From Adiantum capillus-veneris (lineage: Eukaryota > Streptophyta > Polypodiopsida > Polypodiales > Pteridaceae): 64,000 bases of DNA. The stretch is from NCBI GenBank assembly GCA_014529385.2, contig CM043962.1:125472470-125536469 (forward strand), read 5' to 3'. The notes under the pieces are model-generated. The model saw only the letters and a list, made by a program, of their open reading frames with translations, was not told the DNA's origin and did not search any database. Below, piece after piece: positions 63,434 to 64,000 of the stretch. Within the stretch, counting starts at the first letter, position 1. The number at the start of each line of letters is the position of its first letter. Both the position numbers and the translations under genes were made by a program.

Positions 63434-63445
63434 TGGTATCAGAGC
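63434..63445 (+). other. copia-4 primer-binding site (initiator Met tRNA)
   Basis: TGGTATCAGAGC, the third perfect copy in the window. Confidence 0.95.
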
Positions 63446-63602
63446 AGGCTCTTTAGCTCCCACAAGCATTCTCCTTCCTCCATACCTCATATTAGGTTTT
63501 GCAGGAGGTGCAGCCTCAGGACAGCTAGTCACCGTTTTGCTCACCACGGGTGCTTCGGGTGTCTCTTTTGCTCAACCTAGGACTCAAAACGAAGCTAAGA
63601 AT

Positions 63603-64000
63603 GAGTACTACACAAAGATATCATGAATCATCATTTTTGAACACATTAATGCTTTGTTTTAACAACATTTACATGTCTGCAAGTTTTGTCGGGAGTGCAT
63701 TTCTTGCCAATTTATTGTTCATGGGTGCTATGGCAAGCAACAATGACTTGTTTGGCATGCTTCAAGCTGAGGATAAGCTTGATGGGACCAATTATTTGAT
63801 GTGGTCTTACATGATGAAACATGTGCTTGTTGCAAAGCAACTATGAAACATTGTGGCGGATGTAGACAAGAGACCTGGCAGTTCTACTTCTACTGTTACA
63901 AATGCAAGTAGCTCTTCAACAGTTGTTTCTTCATCTTTTCTACCTACACAGGATCAGCGTAGATGGTATGAAAGGATGCCCAAGCACATGCTTTGATGGC
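63603..64000 (+). pseudogene. gag: copia-4 Gag start, runs off the window
   Basis: A frame open from 63550 (a likely start is Met at 63603 or later) encodes a hydrophobic stretch, then LQAEDKLDGTNYLMWSYMMK and HVLVAKQL, the start of copia Gag that builds the particle (KLDGxNYxxW motif). A TGA at 63844-63846 stands where Trp is usual in this family. The frame continues with NIVADVDKRPG and a Ser-rich linker, then RRWYERMPK, to the window edge. The element is at least slightly damaged. Confidence 0.85.

Overview
The window looks like nuclear DNA of a land plant, made almost wholly of transposable elements (TEs) and their relics. Copia primer-binding sites match the 3' end of plant initiator-Met tRNA (TGGTATCAGAGC). 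One Ty3/gypsy element has the dual RNase H layout of the plant Tat lineage, and there are hAT and Mutator-like DNA transposons, long AT-rich spacers and many microsatellites. I cannot name the species. I found no intact host gene, rRNA, tRNA or CRISPR array.

Positions 1-31160 are a stack of nested insertions. A minus-strand gypsy scrap (870-1495) abuts gypsy element A (about 1499-31160, plus strand). A was hit twice. Copia-1 (4271-9739, minus; 141-bp LTRs with one mismatch; TSD GATGA) sits between protease and RT. A hAT transposon (11459-28854; TIR CAGGGATTTAAT; 8-bp TSD ATACTAGC, one base lost on the right) sits inside RNase H. The hAT holds LTR element B (13905-27983), and B holds Tat-like element C (15089-25350; LTRs of about 2.06 kb). 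The reading frames of A and B resume on the far side of each insertion.

Positions 31160-37440 hold a minus-strand aldo-keto reductase exon fragment, a possible decayed multi-exon gene (34091-35092), a G42 tract, a second scrap of A and an unidentified minus-strand pseudogene. Positions 37735-55520 are a plus-strand copia relic (copia-2). It was split by a Mutator-like element (40290-44806; 9-bp TSD GATGTAAAT) carrying a protein-kinase-like fragment, and by copia-3 (45171-55215). Copia-3 has no recognisable gag or pol and contains an inverted LTR of its own family.

Positions 55520-64000 hold repeats, a copia PBS relic, a decayed minus-strand relative of C (element D, 58785 to beyond 60300) and the 5' end of copia-4 (LTR, PBS and gag start), which runs off the window.

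The most notable signal is a pair of small, mutually paralogous ORFs of about 70 codons between the PBS and gag of element C. The same pair, in the same order, occurs in the leader of element D, although the two LTRs differ. I could not match these proteins to any family; they look like an undescribed accessory module of Tat-type retrotransposons.
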